64,000 nt of DNA from Paenibacillus caseinilyticus. GTDB lineage: Bacteria > Bacillota > Bacilli > Paenibacillales > NBRC-103111. Below the pieces are notes generated by a model. That model was not told where the DNA came from. It made no database searches and was given only the letters and a program-made list of their open reading frames with translations. Shown here piece after piece: positions 45,058 to 53,576 of this stretch; within the stretch, counting starts at the first letter, position 1; each line of letters opens with the position of its first letter. The DNA is taken from the NCBI RefSeq assembly GCF_027533645.1, contig NZ_JAQAGY010000030.1:21111-85110 (forward strand), written 5' to 3'. Position numbers and translations under genes: made by a program.

Positions 45058-45825
45058 ATGGAATGGCCTACTACCGACATGCTCATCTTCCTCATTGCCG
45101 CCGGATTCGTGGCTTCGTTCATCGATTCGGTCGTGGGCGGCGGAGGACTGATCGCCGTGCCCGCCCTGATGCTGACAGGCCTGCCTCCGAGCATGGTGCT
45201 TGGAACCAATAAACTTGGAGGCACCCTCTCCTCCCTGACGAGCACAGCTTCCTTCCTCGCCTCGGGCAAGGTCAGCGGGCGGCTTGTTCTGCTGCTGTTC
45301 CCGCTCTCCTTCGCCGGCTCGGCACTCGGCACGTACTGCGTTCACCTCATACCCTCGTCTTTTATGAGGCCGCTGGTCGTCGTCATGCTGATTGCCGTGC
45401 TCGTGTATACCTTGTTCAAGAAGAATTGGGACGGAAGCGGGGTGCAGATACAGTGGACGGGAGGGCGCCGCATCGTCATCGGGCTCGCCGCTCTGCTCAT
45501 CGGCTTCTATGACGGATTCTTCGGTCCGGGAACCGGATCGTTCCTGCTCTTCGTCTTCCTGCTCTTCGGATTCAACTTTGTCGGCGCAAGCGCCAATGCC
45601 AAAGTGCTCAACTTCGCAAGCAACATCGCGAGTCTTCTCGCCTTCATCCTCCTCGACTCCGTACACTGGGGCTACGGCATTCCCATGGGCTTGTCCATGA
45701 TTGCGGGCGCTCTGGTCGGGTCTCAGCTCGCCATCCGGAAGGGCTCGACGTATGTCAAACCATTATTCGTCATCGTGACAGGCATACTCATCGGCAAACA
45801 GCTTTGGGATCTGGCAGGCTGGTAG
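45058..45825 (+). CDS. TauE/SafE-family sulfite/anion exporter-like permease
   Basis: 255 residues, eight predicted helices in two repeats, with the family starts IDSVVGGGGLIAVP and GFYDGFFGPGTGSF. Members move sulfite, sulfoacetate or related anions; the direction and substrate here are unknown. The ATG at 45058 follows AAAGGAGAAC. No operon partner; the nearest gene downstream is convergent. Confidence 0.86.
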   Translation: MEWPTTDMLIFLIAAGFVASFIDSVVGGGGLIAVPALMLTGLPPSMVLGTNKLGGTLSSLTSTASFLASGKVSGRLVLLLFPLSFAGSALGTYCVHLIPSSFMRPLVVVMLIAVLVYTLFKKNWDGSGVQIQWTGGRRIVIGLAALLIGFYDGFFGPGTGSFLLFVFLLFGFNFVGASANAKVLNFASNIASLLAFILLDSVHWGYGIPMGLSMIAGALVGSQLAIRKGSTYVKPLFVIVTGILIGKQLWDLAGW

Positions 45826-46080
45826 TTTACTCGGATGATCCAAAGATACTCCAACCAAAGATATCCAAGACATCAAGGGCAGTAGGATACATTCATTTTA
45901 GGGGCAGGCACTTGTAAGGCAGACTCTCAGGGATCGATGCTTGGCCGCGGATGCGGCAGGAGGTCCGTCCCCTCTCCGGAGGGGAGGCATAAGGGGTGTA
46001 ACATACCGGCATACACAGCTTGTCCGGCTGAAGGCAGGAGACAAGAACGGCGGCGGCGGAGTCCCGCCATTCCCGGCTGC

Positions 46081-46099
46081 CGGTTCCGTGGAGGAACCG
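46081..46099 (-). terminator. Hairpin after the Cys-rich protein gene
   Basis: CGGTTCC and GGAACCG form a perfect 7-bp stem with a five-base loop, nine bases after the stop at 46109. No T-run follows on the minus strand, so the terminator call is weak. The preceding 45826-46080 holds no gene. Confidence 0.35.
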
Positions 46100-46108
46100 T
46101 CTTCGGTA

Positions 46109-46399
46109 TTAAGCGCCGAACACGACGACGGTGGACAGATGGTCCGTAAGGTTCACGCGCCGGGCCTGATTGCTGAGCATCTCGGTGAACGGATTATTCA
46201 CCGTATGGGGATTGCTTACCGGACGCGCATCGTCCCAGACGCACTCCACCCCGCGGCCTCCGGCATCACCGGCGAACATTTTGCAGCCGCCGCAGAAGTT
46301 TTGTTTTTGGCTCTCATCGAGGGATACTATTTTATTACGGAGACAGCAATAAATTTTGCCGTTCGTATCGGTAAGGTTAACGTGATTGATCTGACGCAT
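46109..46399 (-). CDS. Small Cys-rich protein of unknown function
   Basis: 96 residues. Five cysteines in the pattern CC, CxxC and C (IYCCLRN, FCGGCKMF, VECVWDD) suggest a zinc or iron-sulfur site. The N-terminus (MRQINHVN) follows AGAAAGGAG at nine bases; the longer open frame to 46591 has no ribosome site. The C-terminal VVVFGA is hydrophobic. AT-rich codons at the start contrast with its neighbours. Not recognised as a known family. Confidence 0.58.
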   Translation of the reverse strand: MRQINHVNLTDTNGKIYCCLRNKIVSLDESQKQNFCGGCKMFAGDAGGRGVECVWDDARPVSNPHTVNNPFTEMLSNQARRVNLTDHLSTVVVFGA

Positions 46400-46682
46400 A
46401 TGCATGCGCTCCTTTCTGTTGGTCCATTCTAAGATTGTAAGGGCAGTTTCCATAAAAGAGTAATACCCATTATATTCACTGCTGAAACTTTCTATGCCGC
46501 AGATACCCAAGCTTCTGAGAGGAACGCTCTTCCCGGCTTCAGGCTCATCTGCCGAGCTTATATTACGGGAATCCTGCTTTTTCTTTGGCATCTTTTCATT
46601 ATCGGCAGTAGAGAAGCCATCGTGTAGGGCCGAGAAGGCAATACCAAAAATTGGAGAATAGGGCCTGCCACGGCGTAGAGTA
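46400..46682. other. AT-rich intergenic region
   Basis: Divergent region between the Cys-rich protein gene and the TetR gene. Its right end holds the promoter and operator described next. The left part (46400-46680) is AT-rich and must contain the promoter of the Cys-rich gene, which was not located. Confidence 0.4.
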
Positions 46683-46711
46683 TTGCCAACCGCCCGTGTC
46701 AGGATTATAAT
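46683..46711 (+). promoter_or_regulatory. Sigma-A promoter of the tetR-sugE operon
   Basis: TTGCCA (46683-46688), 17 bases, TATAAT (46706-46711). Five of six and six of six consensus bases match with ideal spacing. Confidence 0.8.
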
Positions 46712-46725
46712 AGGGCAAGAGAATA

Positions 46726-46743
46726 AACTAACTATCGTTAGTT
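46726..46743 (+). promoter_or_regulatory. Operator of the TetR-family regulator
   Basis: Perfect inverted repeat AACTAAC-TATC-GTTAGTT. It begins 15 bases after the -10 box, over the start of the transcript, where a bound repressor would block initiation. It is 25 bases before the regulator's start codon. Confidence 0.75.
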
Positions 46744-46767
46744 AGCTTGGCGGAAGGAAGCGATAAT

Positions 46768-47355
46768 GTGAGTGTAACATCCTTGAAGCAGGCGGCCCTG
46801 CGCCTGTTCGCGGCCGGAGGCTATGATGCCGTGCCTCTCTCGGGGATCGCCAAAGAGACCGGGATTAAGACCCCGTCGATTTATTCCCATTTTAAAAGCA
46901 AAGACGACCTCTTCCTCGCCGTATTCGACGACTGCCTGCTGGAGCATACGCTCCGCATGCGTGCGCTGATGGAACGCCTCGGCGGCCTGACCGTCGAAGA
47001 TCAGCTGTTCACGGTGCTCCGGGATGCCTCCCGTACGTACTTGCTCAGCGACGAGGGGATGACGTTCCTCAAACGGACGATGCTCTTCCCTCCCCTCTCC
47101 CTGCAGGAGACGCTCCGCGAACGATTCTCCGCCGCCGAAGGGGAGATGCACGATCTGCTGGTGCGGCTCTTCAAGCAGGGCATGGAAGAGGGGCTCGTGC
47201 GCAGGGAAGCCCCGGAGGATCTCGTGGCTTCCTTCTATTGCTTGCTCGACGGCTCGTTCCTTCAGCAGTACTATTATCAGCCCGGCGAATACGAGCAGCG
47301 GCTGGACGCCGTCTGGCGTATCTACTGGAAAGGCATCTCTACCCCAAAGGAGTGA
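46768..47355 (+). CDS. TetR-family repressor
   Basis: 195 residues. The N-terminal helix-turn-helix (ALRLFAAGGYDAVPLSGIAKETGIKTPSIYSHFKSKDDLF) is a clear TetR domain, and the rest is an all-helical ligand-binding part. GTG 46768 has AAGGAAG seven bases upstream; a TTG at 46747 would begin inside the operator region's edge. It is followed five bases later by the SMR exporter gene, so it most likely represses itself and the exporter and is released by a toxic cation. Confidence 0.88.
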   Translation: MSVTSLKQAALRLFAAGGYDAVPLSGIAKETGIKTPSIYSHFKSKDDLFLAVFDDCLLEHTLRMRALMERLGGLTVEDQLFTVLRDASRTYLLSDEGMTFLKRTMLFPPLSLQETLRERFSAAEGEMHDLLVRLFKQGMEEGLVRREAPEDLVASFYCLLDGSFLQQYYYQPGEYEQRLDAVWRIYWKGISTPKE

Positions 47356-47360
47356 GCAGC

Positions 47361-47675
47361 ATGGCATGGGTCTACTTGGTTATCGCAGGCTTGATGGAAA
47401 TCGTGTGGGCATTCGGCCTCAAATACTCGAACGGCTGGTCGCGTCTATGGCCGAGCCTGATTACCGCAGGGGGCATGATCGTCTCCTTCTACTTCTTGTC
47501 GCTGGCGCTGAGGACCCTGCCGATCGGTACCGCCTACGCGATCTGGACCGGCATCGGGGCGGTCGGTACGGTCATCGTCGGCATGATGTTCCTCGGCGAA
47601 CCCCGCGACCTGCTGCGGATCAGCTTCGTGCTGGCGATCGTCGTCGGCATCGTGGGCTTGAAAGCGACGGCTTGA
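47361..47675 (+). CDS. sugE: SMR exporter, Gdx/SugE (guanidinium) type
   Basis: 104 residues, four membrane helices, with the essential Glu in helix 1 (LMEIVWAFGLKYSNGWSR). The KYS-G and W/S pattern after helix 1 and the GTAYAIWTGIGAVG stretch match the SugE/Gdx branch, which exports guanidinium, rather than EmrE-type multidrug pumps. It works as an antiparallel dimer. An AAAGGAG site lies seven bases upstream of the ATG. It is under TetR control here; no guanidine riboswitch was seen. Some SMR systems need a second subunit, which is absent. Confidence 0.88.
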   Translation: MAWVYLVIAGLMEIVWAFGLKYSNGWSRLWPSLITAGGMIVSFYFLSLALRTLPIGTAYAIWTGIGAVGTVIVGMMFLGEPRDLLRISFVLAIVVGIVGLKATA

Positions 47676-47703
47676 GTATTGGCGTCCGGAGGACAAGCTG
47701 CAT

Positions 47704-47775
47704 ACAAAAAACGGAACCCGCCCTTGGAGAAAGCCAGGCATGCAGCCTGTCTCCGGGACCAGCGTTCCGTTATTT
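47704..47775. terminator. Bidirectional terminator, sugE and ABC exporter
   Basis: AACGGAAC (47710-47717) pairs with GTTCCGTT (47764-47771), with inner pairing of GGAGA/TCTCC and CAGGC/GCCTG. On the minus strand it is followed by a run of six T, so it serves the ABC transporter gene best; on the plus strand ATTTGG follows. The two genes converge here. Confidence 0.75.
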
Positions 47776-47828
47776 GGCGTTCGGTGAAAGCGAAGCGAGG
47801 CGGATGCCCGCAGGGGCAGCCCTGCGGC

Positions 47829-49634
47829 TCACGCCTTCGCAAACTGCGTGTGGAACAGCCTGGCGTACAAGCCCTGCCGCTCGAGCAGCTCCCCGTGCCG
47901 CCCGGTCTCCGCCACCCTGCCGTTCTCGAGTACGACGATGCGGTCGGCCGACAGGATGGTCGACAGCCTGTGGGCGATGACGAGCGTCGTGCGGCCGCGC
48001 ATCAGGTCGTCGAGTGCCGCCTGCACGTAAGCCTCGGAAGCAGAGTCCAGATGGCTCGTCGCCTCGTCGAGGATCAGGATGCGGGGATTCTTCAGAATTG
48101 CCCTGGCAATGGCCAGACGCTGCCGCTCCCCGCCCGACAGCCGGTGCCCGCGTTCGCCGACTTCCGTGTCGTACCCGGCCGGCAGCGAGGCGACCACTTC
48201 GTGGATGTAAGCCTGGCGGCAGGCCTCCTCGATCTCCTCCTGCGAAGCATCCGGGCGGGCGAAGAGCAGGTTGTCGCGGACGCTGGCGTGGAACAGGAAC
48301 GATTCCTGCGTAACGAAGGCCACCTGGGAACGCAGGCTCTCCAAGGTGACACCGCGGATGTCATACCCGTCGACCGCCACTTCGCCTTCCGTCGGATCAT
48401 ACAGGCGAGCCAGCATGCCGATGAGCGTCGACTTGCCGGCGCCGCTCGGCCCGACGATGGCCACCACCTCGCCCGGGGCGGCCTCGAACGAAATCCCCCG
48501 CAGCGCATACTGCCCCGGCTGGTAAGCGTAAGAGACGCCGCGGTAGGCGATATGCCCCCGGGCCGGAGGCAGCGCCTTGGCGCCCTGTACCTCCTCGACC
48601 TCAGGGATCAGGTCTTCGTACTCGAAGAGGCGCTGGAATACGCCGAGCGCCGTCCCCACCTCGACGCGCAAATTAAGCAGCGTCCCCACAGGCCCGTACA
48701 AGCGCCCGAGGTACGCGGCGAAGGCCACGATGCTGCCGATCGTCATCGAACCATCGATGACCTTCCAGCCCCCGTACAGATAGATCAGTGCGGTTCCGAG
48801 TGGACCGAGCACCCCGATCACCATGCCGTACCAGCGGCCGACGAGATTGAGCCGCAGCTCGAGCTCCATCACTTTCTCGTTGAGCGCCGTGAACTGCTCC
48901 TGCTGCCGCCGCTCCCCTTGGAAGATGCGGGTCAGCATGGCTCCGGAGACGCCAAAGATTTCGCCGAGGCGGGCCGACATGTCCCCCCTCACCCGCTGCG
49001 CTTCCCCGCGCAGCTTCTTGCGCACGGAGGAGACTTTGCGCACCGGGAGCAGGAACAACGGCAGGACGGCAACCGACAGAATCGCAAGCTGCCAATCCAG
49101 CGCAAAGAGAATGCCCACGGTCGTGATCACGATCACCGACTGGGTCACCGCCGAGACGACCAGGGTCGTCACGACATTCTGCACCGCCTGGATGTCCCCG
49201 GTGAGCCGCTGGATGATCTCCCCCGACTTGGCGTCGGTGAAGAAGCTCATTGCCTGCCTCTGCAGGTTGCCGAACAAGGACTGCCGCAGGTCGCGCATGA
49301 CGCCCTGGCCGACTTTGGTATTCTGGTGATTCTGCCATACGCCGAGCAGCCCGCTGATCACCGGCAGCACCACCATCATGGCCGTGAGCAGCACGAGCAG
49401 CCGGCGGTCGCCGCCCGGCAGGGCATCATCGATAATCTCCTTCATCACAAGCGGCGGAATCAACCCGAGCACCGCTCCGAAGAGCGCCAGCAGGAGGATC
49501 GCCGCCAGCTGCCAGCGGTACCCCCGGAAGAGCCGGTAGATGCGCGCGGTCGACACATCCTCGAGCCCCGCCCTCCCGCGGCTCTGGACCCGGTGCATCG
49601 GCCCGCCTTCGCCGACGGTCCCTCCCTGCCGCAT
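47829..49634 (-). CDS. ABC exporter, fused permease and ATPase
   Basis: 601 residues. The N-terminal six-helix membrane domain (about 40-330) is followed by an ATPase with Walker A GPSGAGKST, Q-loop, signature LSGGERQRLAIARA, Walker B ILILDEATS and the switch His in AHRLS. It is of the MsbA/LmrA/BmrA half-transporter class, exporting lipids, drugs or peptides. It shares the base pattern TGATG with the stop of yyaC, with GGGGAGG upstream. The link to yyaC suggests expression around sporulation, but that is inference. Confidence 0.92.
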   Translation of the reverse strand: MRQGGTVGEGGPMHRVQSRGRAGLEDVSTARIYRLFRGYRWQLAAILLLALFGAVLGLIPPLVMKEIIDDALPGGDRRLLVLLTAMMVVLPVISGLLGVWQNHQNTKVGQGVMRDLRQSLFGNLQRQAMSFFTDAKSGEIIQRLTGDIQAVQNVVTTLVVSAVTQSVIVITTVGILFALDWQLAILSVAVLPLFLLPVRKVSSVRKKLRGEAQRVRGDMSARLGEIFGVSGAMLTRIFQGERRQQEQFTALNEKVMELELRLNLVGRWYGMVIGVLGPLGTALIYLYGGWKVIDGSMTIGSIVAFAAYLGRLYGPVGTLLNLRVEVGTALGVFQRLFEYEDLIPEVEEVQGAKALPPARGHIAYRGVSYAYQPGQYALRGISFEAAPGEVVAIVGPSGAGKSTLIGMLARLYDPTEGEVAVDGYDIRGVTLESLRSQVAFVTQESFLFHASVRDNLLFARPDASQEEIEEACRQAYIHEVVASLPAGYDTEVGERGHRLSGGERQRLAIARAILKNPRILILDEATSHLDSASEAYVQAALDDLMRGRTTLVIAHRLSTILSADRIVVLENGRVAETGRHGELLERQGLYARLFHTQFAKA

Positions 49635-50191
49635 CAGACTTCCTCCCCGCGGCGGACGGGCGGGGGTCCCGGCTGGAAGACGCCGATAATACCCGCCGTA
49701 ATTTCCTTGGCCATGTTCATCACCCTATGTAAGGAAGTGCTTTGCAGAATCGCATACTTTTGTCCGGCATCCACATTCACAATAGCCGCTATCGAATAAT
49801 CCCCGACATGGGGGAGCTGCTTGCCTACCGACTTGCCCGGCTCGATCGGGCGGTTCGACACCTGATACCAGCCAAGCGATGCGGATTGCCCGAGACACGC
49901 GTCGATAGCGATGACCTTGCGCCCGGGCGGAATCTCCGCGAGCCTCTCCCTCATGTTGCTCGCATCGAACGGATGCGCCAGCGTGCCGATGACCGCCCGG
50001 AAACCGGACTCTTCCAGCATCGTGCCGACCAGCGGCCCGAGGGCATCCCCCGTGGACCGGTCTGTACCGATGCACAGGAACAGCAGCTCGTCCGCCGCGA
50101 CGCCGTCGCTTCGAATCATCCGCAGAAATTCCGGAAGTTCGGCGGCGCGTATTTTTTTGCGGAACAGGGGCCTCGCCTGCTCTCCCGTCAT
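49634..50191 (-). CDS. yyaC: YyaC-like spore protein (germination protease fold)
   Basis: 185 residues. The signature FLCIGTDRSTGDALGPLVG is diagnostic of YyaC/DUF1256 proteins, which share the fold of the GPR spore protease. In B. subtilis yyaC is expressed late in sporulation; the enzyme's target is unsettled. The ATG follows AGGGGGAG. It overlaps the ABC exporter gene. The intergenic region upstream contains an extended -10 (TGCTACAAT) on the minus strand. Confidence 0.9.
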   Translation of the reverse strand: MTGEQARPLFRKKIRAAELPEFLRMIRSDGVAADELLFLCIGTDRSTGDALGPLVGTMLEESGFRAVIGTLAHPFDASNMRERLAEIPPGRKVIAIDACLGQSASLGWYQVSNRPIEPGKSVGKQLPHVGDYSIAAIVNVDAGQKYAILQSTSLHRVMNMAKEITAGIIGVFQPGPPPVRRGEEV

Positions 50192-50277
50192 GATCGTCTC
50201 CCCCTAAGCTCATTGTTCATTCTACGCCCGAATTCTCTCATTGTAGCATACTGCACGCTGGGTGACTCTTTCAAGAT

Positions 50278-50307
50278 TTGGAACCGGATCCGCGGGCATG
50301 CTATAAT
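50278..50307 (+). promoter_or_regulatory. Promoter of the glycosyltransferase gene
   Basis: TTGGAA (50278-50283), 18 bases, TATAAT (50302-50307), with the extended -10 TG one base before. It is 60 bases ahead of the start codon. Confidence 0.6.
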
Positions 50308-50367
50308 TCGAAAAACATGACGTACCCCTGCACGCTGCCCTGGATGAGGGCGAAAGGAGGCTGCCGG

Positions 50368-51609
50368 ATGCGATTCTTCCTGCTGTGGGCCCTCGCCGCT
50401 CTCGGCTATTGGCTGGTGCTGCTCTGGGATACCCTGCGAGCCAAAAAATGGATGTTTACCCTGCCCCTATCGGAGGGTAATACACGAATAAATCCACAAG
50501 AAAACTTAACCGCTTCACCCGATCCGGCGCTCCGCCGCGCCGCCGCTTCGGAAGCCCCGCTGGTCTCTGTCATTATCGCAGCCAAGGAGGAGGAGTCGTC
50601 GATCGCCGACACCGTGCGGCATCTGCTCAGCCAGAATTACCCGCGGCTGGAGATCATTGCGGTTAATGACCGGTCCCGCGATGCGACGGGCCGCAAGCTG
50701 GACGAGCTCCGCCGGTGGTCCGAGAGCAAATCGGACATTACCGTCCCGCTGCGCGTCATTCACATCACGACGCTGCCGCAGGGCTGGCTCGGCAAGAACC
50801 ATGCGCTCTATCAAGGGTACCTGCAGGCGAGGGGCAAGCTGCTCCTCTTCACCGATGCTGACGTGAGGTTCCATCCGAATACGGTGGCCGACAGCGTCCG
50901 TTATCTGCAGGAAGAGCAGGCCGACCACCTCACCCTGTCCCCGGACATGCCGGTGAAGGGAATCTGGCTGAGGGCCTTCGTCGATTACTTTTTCTTCACG
51001 CTCTGCTTGTTCCTGCGCCCCTGGCGGGCCAACGATGACTTTCAGTTCAAGCAGGGCATGGGCATCGGCGCCTTCAACCTCCTGACACGCTACGGGTACG
51101 AGAAGATCGGCACCCACCGCGCTATCGCCATGCGGCCGGACGACGATCTGCAGCTTGGCCGCCTCGTCAAGCAGGCCCGGCTGCGCCAGCGCCTCGCCTC
51201 GGGCCACGACCACATCGCTGTGGAGTGGTACAAGAGCCTGCGGGGCGCCGTCGAAGGCCTCGAGAAGAACCTCTTCTCGGGCTTCGGATACCGGACTGGC
51301 ATCGCCGTATTGGCCGTGCTCGGTCAGCTGGGGCTGTTCCTGTTCCCCGTACTCGGCATGCTGCTTCCTGGCGGTACGGCATCCATCTGTGCTCTGGCCG
51401 TCGTTACCATGGCTGCCGTGTATCTGCTGCTGCTCCGCTCTCTGACCGGCAAGCCGGGCTGGACGGCGCTGCTGCTGCCCGCGATGACCGGACTCTTATG
51501 CTATGTCGTCGTCCGGTCGGTATGGTTGACCCTGAAGCAGGGAGGCATCTATTGGAGAGGCACGTTCTATTCGCTACAGGAGCTGAGGCGGATGCAGGAA
51601 GAGGACTGA
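50368..51609 (+). CDS. Membrane family 2 glycosyltransferase
   Basis: 413 residues. It has one N-terminal membrane helix, a GT2 domain (VSVIIAAKEEESSI, AVNDRSRDAT with the D, LLFTDADV with DxD, RPDDDLQLG) and three or four C-terminal helices. It is close in layout to carotenoid-type (CrtQ) and lipid glycosyltransferases. The acceptor is unknown, possibly a polyprenol or lipid. AAAGGAGG lies seven bases before the ATG at 50368. Divergent from yyaC. Confidence 0.87.
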   Translation: MRFFLLWALAALGYWLVLLWDTLRAKKWMFTLPLSEGNTRINPQENLTASPDPALRRAAASEAPLVSVIIAAKEEESSIADTVRHLLSQNYPRLEIIAVNDRSRDATGRKLDELRRWSESKSDITVPLRVIHITTLPQGWLGKNHALYQGYLQARGKLLLFTDADVRFHPNTVADSVRYLQEEQADHLTLSPDMPVKGIWLRAFVDYFFFTLCLFLRPWRANDDFQFKQGMGIGAFNLLTRYGYEKIGTHRAIAMRPDDDLQLGRLVKQARLRQRLASGHDHIAVEWYKSLRGAVEGLEKNLFSGFGYRTGIAVLAVLGQLGLFLFPVLGMLLPGGTASICALAVVTMAAVYLLLLRSLTGKPGWTALLLPAMTGLLCYVVVRSVWLTLKQGGIYWRGTFYSLQELRRMQEED

Positions 51610-51697
51610 CTGAGGTTTTTTCATGAAACCTTAACACCGCCCGCCCTCCCTCCTGAGCTACAATAGATTCAGATTCTCACGAACAAAGGAGAGATCG

Positions 51698-51796
51698 ATG
51701 ATGAATTTCAGTTTGGGACAATGGAAGTATGCGATGCTGAGCATGCTGATCACATTCGCTCTTATTGTGATTTATCAGTACGCCGGGTCGATGTAA
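51698..51796 (+). CDS. 32-residue single-helix membrane peptide
   Basis: A short frame with an AAAGGAG site six bases upstream. The peptide begins MMNFSLGQWKYAML, has one hydrophobic helix of about 17 residues (MLSMLITFALIVIYQY) and ends AGSM. A strong terminator lies 33 bases after the stop and a TACAAT box about 35 bases before the start, so it looks like a gene in its own right. It is not similar to the flanking genes. Possible roles include a regulator of a membrane enzyme; none is shown. Confidence 0.65.
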   Translation: MMNFSLGQWKYAMLSMLITFALIVIYQYAGSM

Positions 51797-51828
51797 CAGA
51801 GGATGGAAGCAGGCTTGCATGAAAATAG

Positions 51829-51883
51829 GACGGATCATGGCCGGGCGTACCGCTTCCCCGTACGCAGGACGATCCGTCTTTTT
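51829..51883 (+). terminator. Terminator after the small membrane peptide
   Basis: GACGGATC (51829-51836) pairs with GATCCGTC (51871-51878), with an inner GCGTAC/GTACGC stem, followed by TTTTT. Confidence 0.85.
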
Positions 51884-52081
51884 GTTGTGCAGGGGCGGCG
51901 GTGCCTGGAAAGATCAGGCCGGCGAAGCCGCCTCTCCTTGTCTCGCGCCAAACCGCACGGGCAGCCCTCCGGTCCGTAAGGTTGGCCGCAGAAAAGCTGA
52001 GAGAAGCGGCGCTGTGCTTAGCGGACCCAGCCGCTGGGGTGCGGCGCTAGACAGCGGCCCTGGCCGGGTGCCGCTGCGCTT

Positions 52082-52627
52082 CTACGGGACATCCGCTGCA
52101 TCCGCATCCGGGGTCCCTGCGCCAGCTTCCGGCGCTTGGTCTGCCGGCGGAGCCGCAGGCGCATCCTTCGCCTCCCCGCTCCCAGCCTCCGCATCCCCCT
52201 GCGTACGGATCTGTACGGCAGCGGCTTCCTGGTCCCATGCCACCTCACAGTGGAGCGCTTCGGCCAGGAAGCGCAGCGGCACATACGTCAGATCGTGCTC
52301 CATGCGCGGAGCCTGCTCCAACAGCACCCGCCCCCCGGACGTGTTCGCGATCCGGTTGCCGATATACATCGTGACGGTCTCTTCGCCTCTGGCCGCCGTA
52401 ATCGCCTGCTCCCCGTTCTCCGCGCGGAATCCGACCTTGAAGCCAAGCTTCTCCGAGACAGCCCGGAACGGAACGAGGGTGGTGCCCTGTTCCAGCTTCG
52501 GCGGCTGCTCGAAGATCACCTGCTCCCCGTCGATGAAGACGCGGACCACCGGCCCCGCCTCCTGTGCATTCACCGGTGCTGCGAACAGCAGCATCCACGC
52601 GAGCAAACCAAGCATCTTTCTCTTCAT
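52082..52627 (-). CDS. Secreted copper amine oxidase N-terminal (stalk) domain protein
   Basis: 181 residues. A signal peptide (ending near VNAQ) leads into one stalk domain: the pattern LVPFRAVSEKLGFKV, MYIGNRIAN and YVPLRFLAEALHCEVAWDQE is typical of the many such repeat proteins on Paenibacillus surfaces. The last 40 residues are a disordered Ala/Glu/Pro/Asp tail. The domain binds to cell-wall or extracellular partners in general, without a known enzyme function. The start at ATG 52627 follows GAGGAAGG; a longer frame upstream has no site. Confidence 0.83.
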   Translation of the reverse strand: MKRKMLGLLAWMLLFAAPVNAQEAGPVVRVFIDGEQVIFEQPPKLEQGTTLVPFRAVSEKLGFKVGFRAENGEQAITAARGEETVTMYIGNRIANTSGGRVLLEQAPRMEHDLTYVPLRFLAEALHCEVAWDQEAAAVQIRTQGDAEAGSGEAKDAPAAPPADQAPEAGAGTPDADAADVP

Positions 52628-52840
52628 TCCCAGCACCTTCCTCTCACCTGCTCTGTATCTTCTTTTCCTTACTGTACCACCTGGCTCGCCTCTGCGACAA
52701 GCTCCTGCGCGCTCTAGGATATAGAACAGCACGACAGCAAGATGAACGGCTGCGTCGTCCATTAAGGACGATGCGCGTTTATAAGAAATACAAGGGGACA
52801 GGATCGAGCTCTGGTGAGATATACATTCTAGGGTTTTTCT

Positions 52841-52869
52841 AAAAAAAGGACCGCCCCGCTCAGCCGGTC
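52841..52869 (-). terminator. Terminator of the DinB-like gene
   Basis: A short stem GACCG...CGGTC on the minus strand followed by a run of seven T. It lies about 50 bases after the stop. Stem short but T-run strong. Confidence 0.5.
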
Positions 52870-52919
52870 TTCTGCCGGTTCACGGGACAGCCTTGGCTTG
52901 ATGGAGACCGGCCGGATTC

Positions 52920-53450
52920 TCAGGTTCCCGGCCGGAACGCCCGGGACTGGCCCCTCGCGATGCTCAGCGTCTGCCAGTCGCTGCTGCGCAGGTGCTTGCC
53001 GAGGAACACCATCTGGCCGACGTGGTAGCCATAATGGGACACCTGCCGCTGGATCGCTTTGACGACGGTATGCGCTTCCCCGCGGATTGTGACGGTCCGC
53101 AGCAGGTCTTCGGGGCGGAGCGAAGCCAGTGTGCCGAACACGGCCGCCCATCCTTCTTCCCAGAGCGCAAGCAGGGACTCGCGGCTGGCGCCGGCCTCCA
53201 CGAATTCGCCGTCGCGGTCTCTCGTCGGCTTCTCGCCGTCCGAGTGAAGAAAATCCGTCCAGCGGGAGAGCATATTGCCGTGCATATGCCGGATGATCAC
53301 TTCCATCGTGTTCGATTCCGGATCCAGTGCCGCATGGAACTGTGTTTCTTCCAGCTGTTCCAGGGTCCGGTCCCCCAGCTTCTTCATACTCCGGAAGGTC
53401 TCTATGGATTCCTCCAGCATAACCGTACCGAGTGTCAGCCCTTCGCTCAT
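52920..53450 (-). CDS. DinB-superfamily (DUF1572-like) protein
   Basis: 176 residues, a four-helix bundle of DinB type. His residues at the metal-binding positions are visible (IIRHMHGNMLSRWTDFL and QVSHYGYHVGQMVFL). Members bind zinc or nickel and some act as thiol transferases using bacillithiol; the role here is unknown. The start at ATG 53450 follows AAAGGCGG; the frame continues upstream without a site. Own terminator downstream. Confidence 0.85.
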   Translation of the reverse strand: MSEGLTLGTVMLEESIETFRSMKKLGDRTLEQLEETQFHAALDPESNTMEVIIRHMHGNMLSRWTDFLHSDGEKPTRDRDGEFVEAGASRESLLALWEEGWAAVFGTLASLRPEDLLRTVTIRGEAHTVVKAIQRQVSHYGYHVGQMVFLGKHLRSSDWQTLSIARGQSRAFRPGT

Positions 53451-53576
53451 AGCACACCGCCTTTTTATGGAATTGTCATTACTGTATCGCAGAATGCAGG
53501 GGAAGCCTATTCCAATCTTTTTATCAGGGCGATATTCTCGGGGAATGGGCGGCTGAGCACTCGATCCGGGCACGCC

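Noticed and set aside
45826..46080. Hairpin CCCCTC/GAGGGG near 45970
   Set aside because: Six-bp stem in a GC-rich stretch with no T-run and 140 bases from the TauE stop; within chance expectation.
45941..46432. 163-codon plus-strand frame antisense to the Cys-rich protein
   Set aside because: No ribosome site. The opposite frame has one and ends with a hairpin nearby.
47679..49799. 706-codon plus-strand frame over the ABC exporter
   Set aside because: Shadow of the exporter; the minus-strand product has all ATPase motifs.
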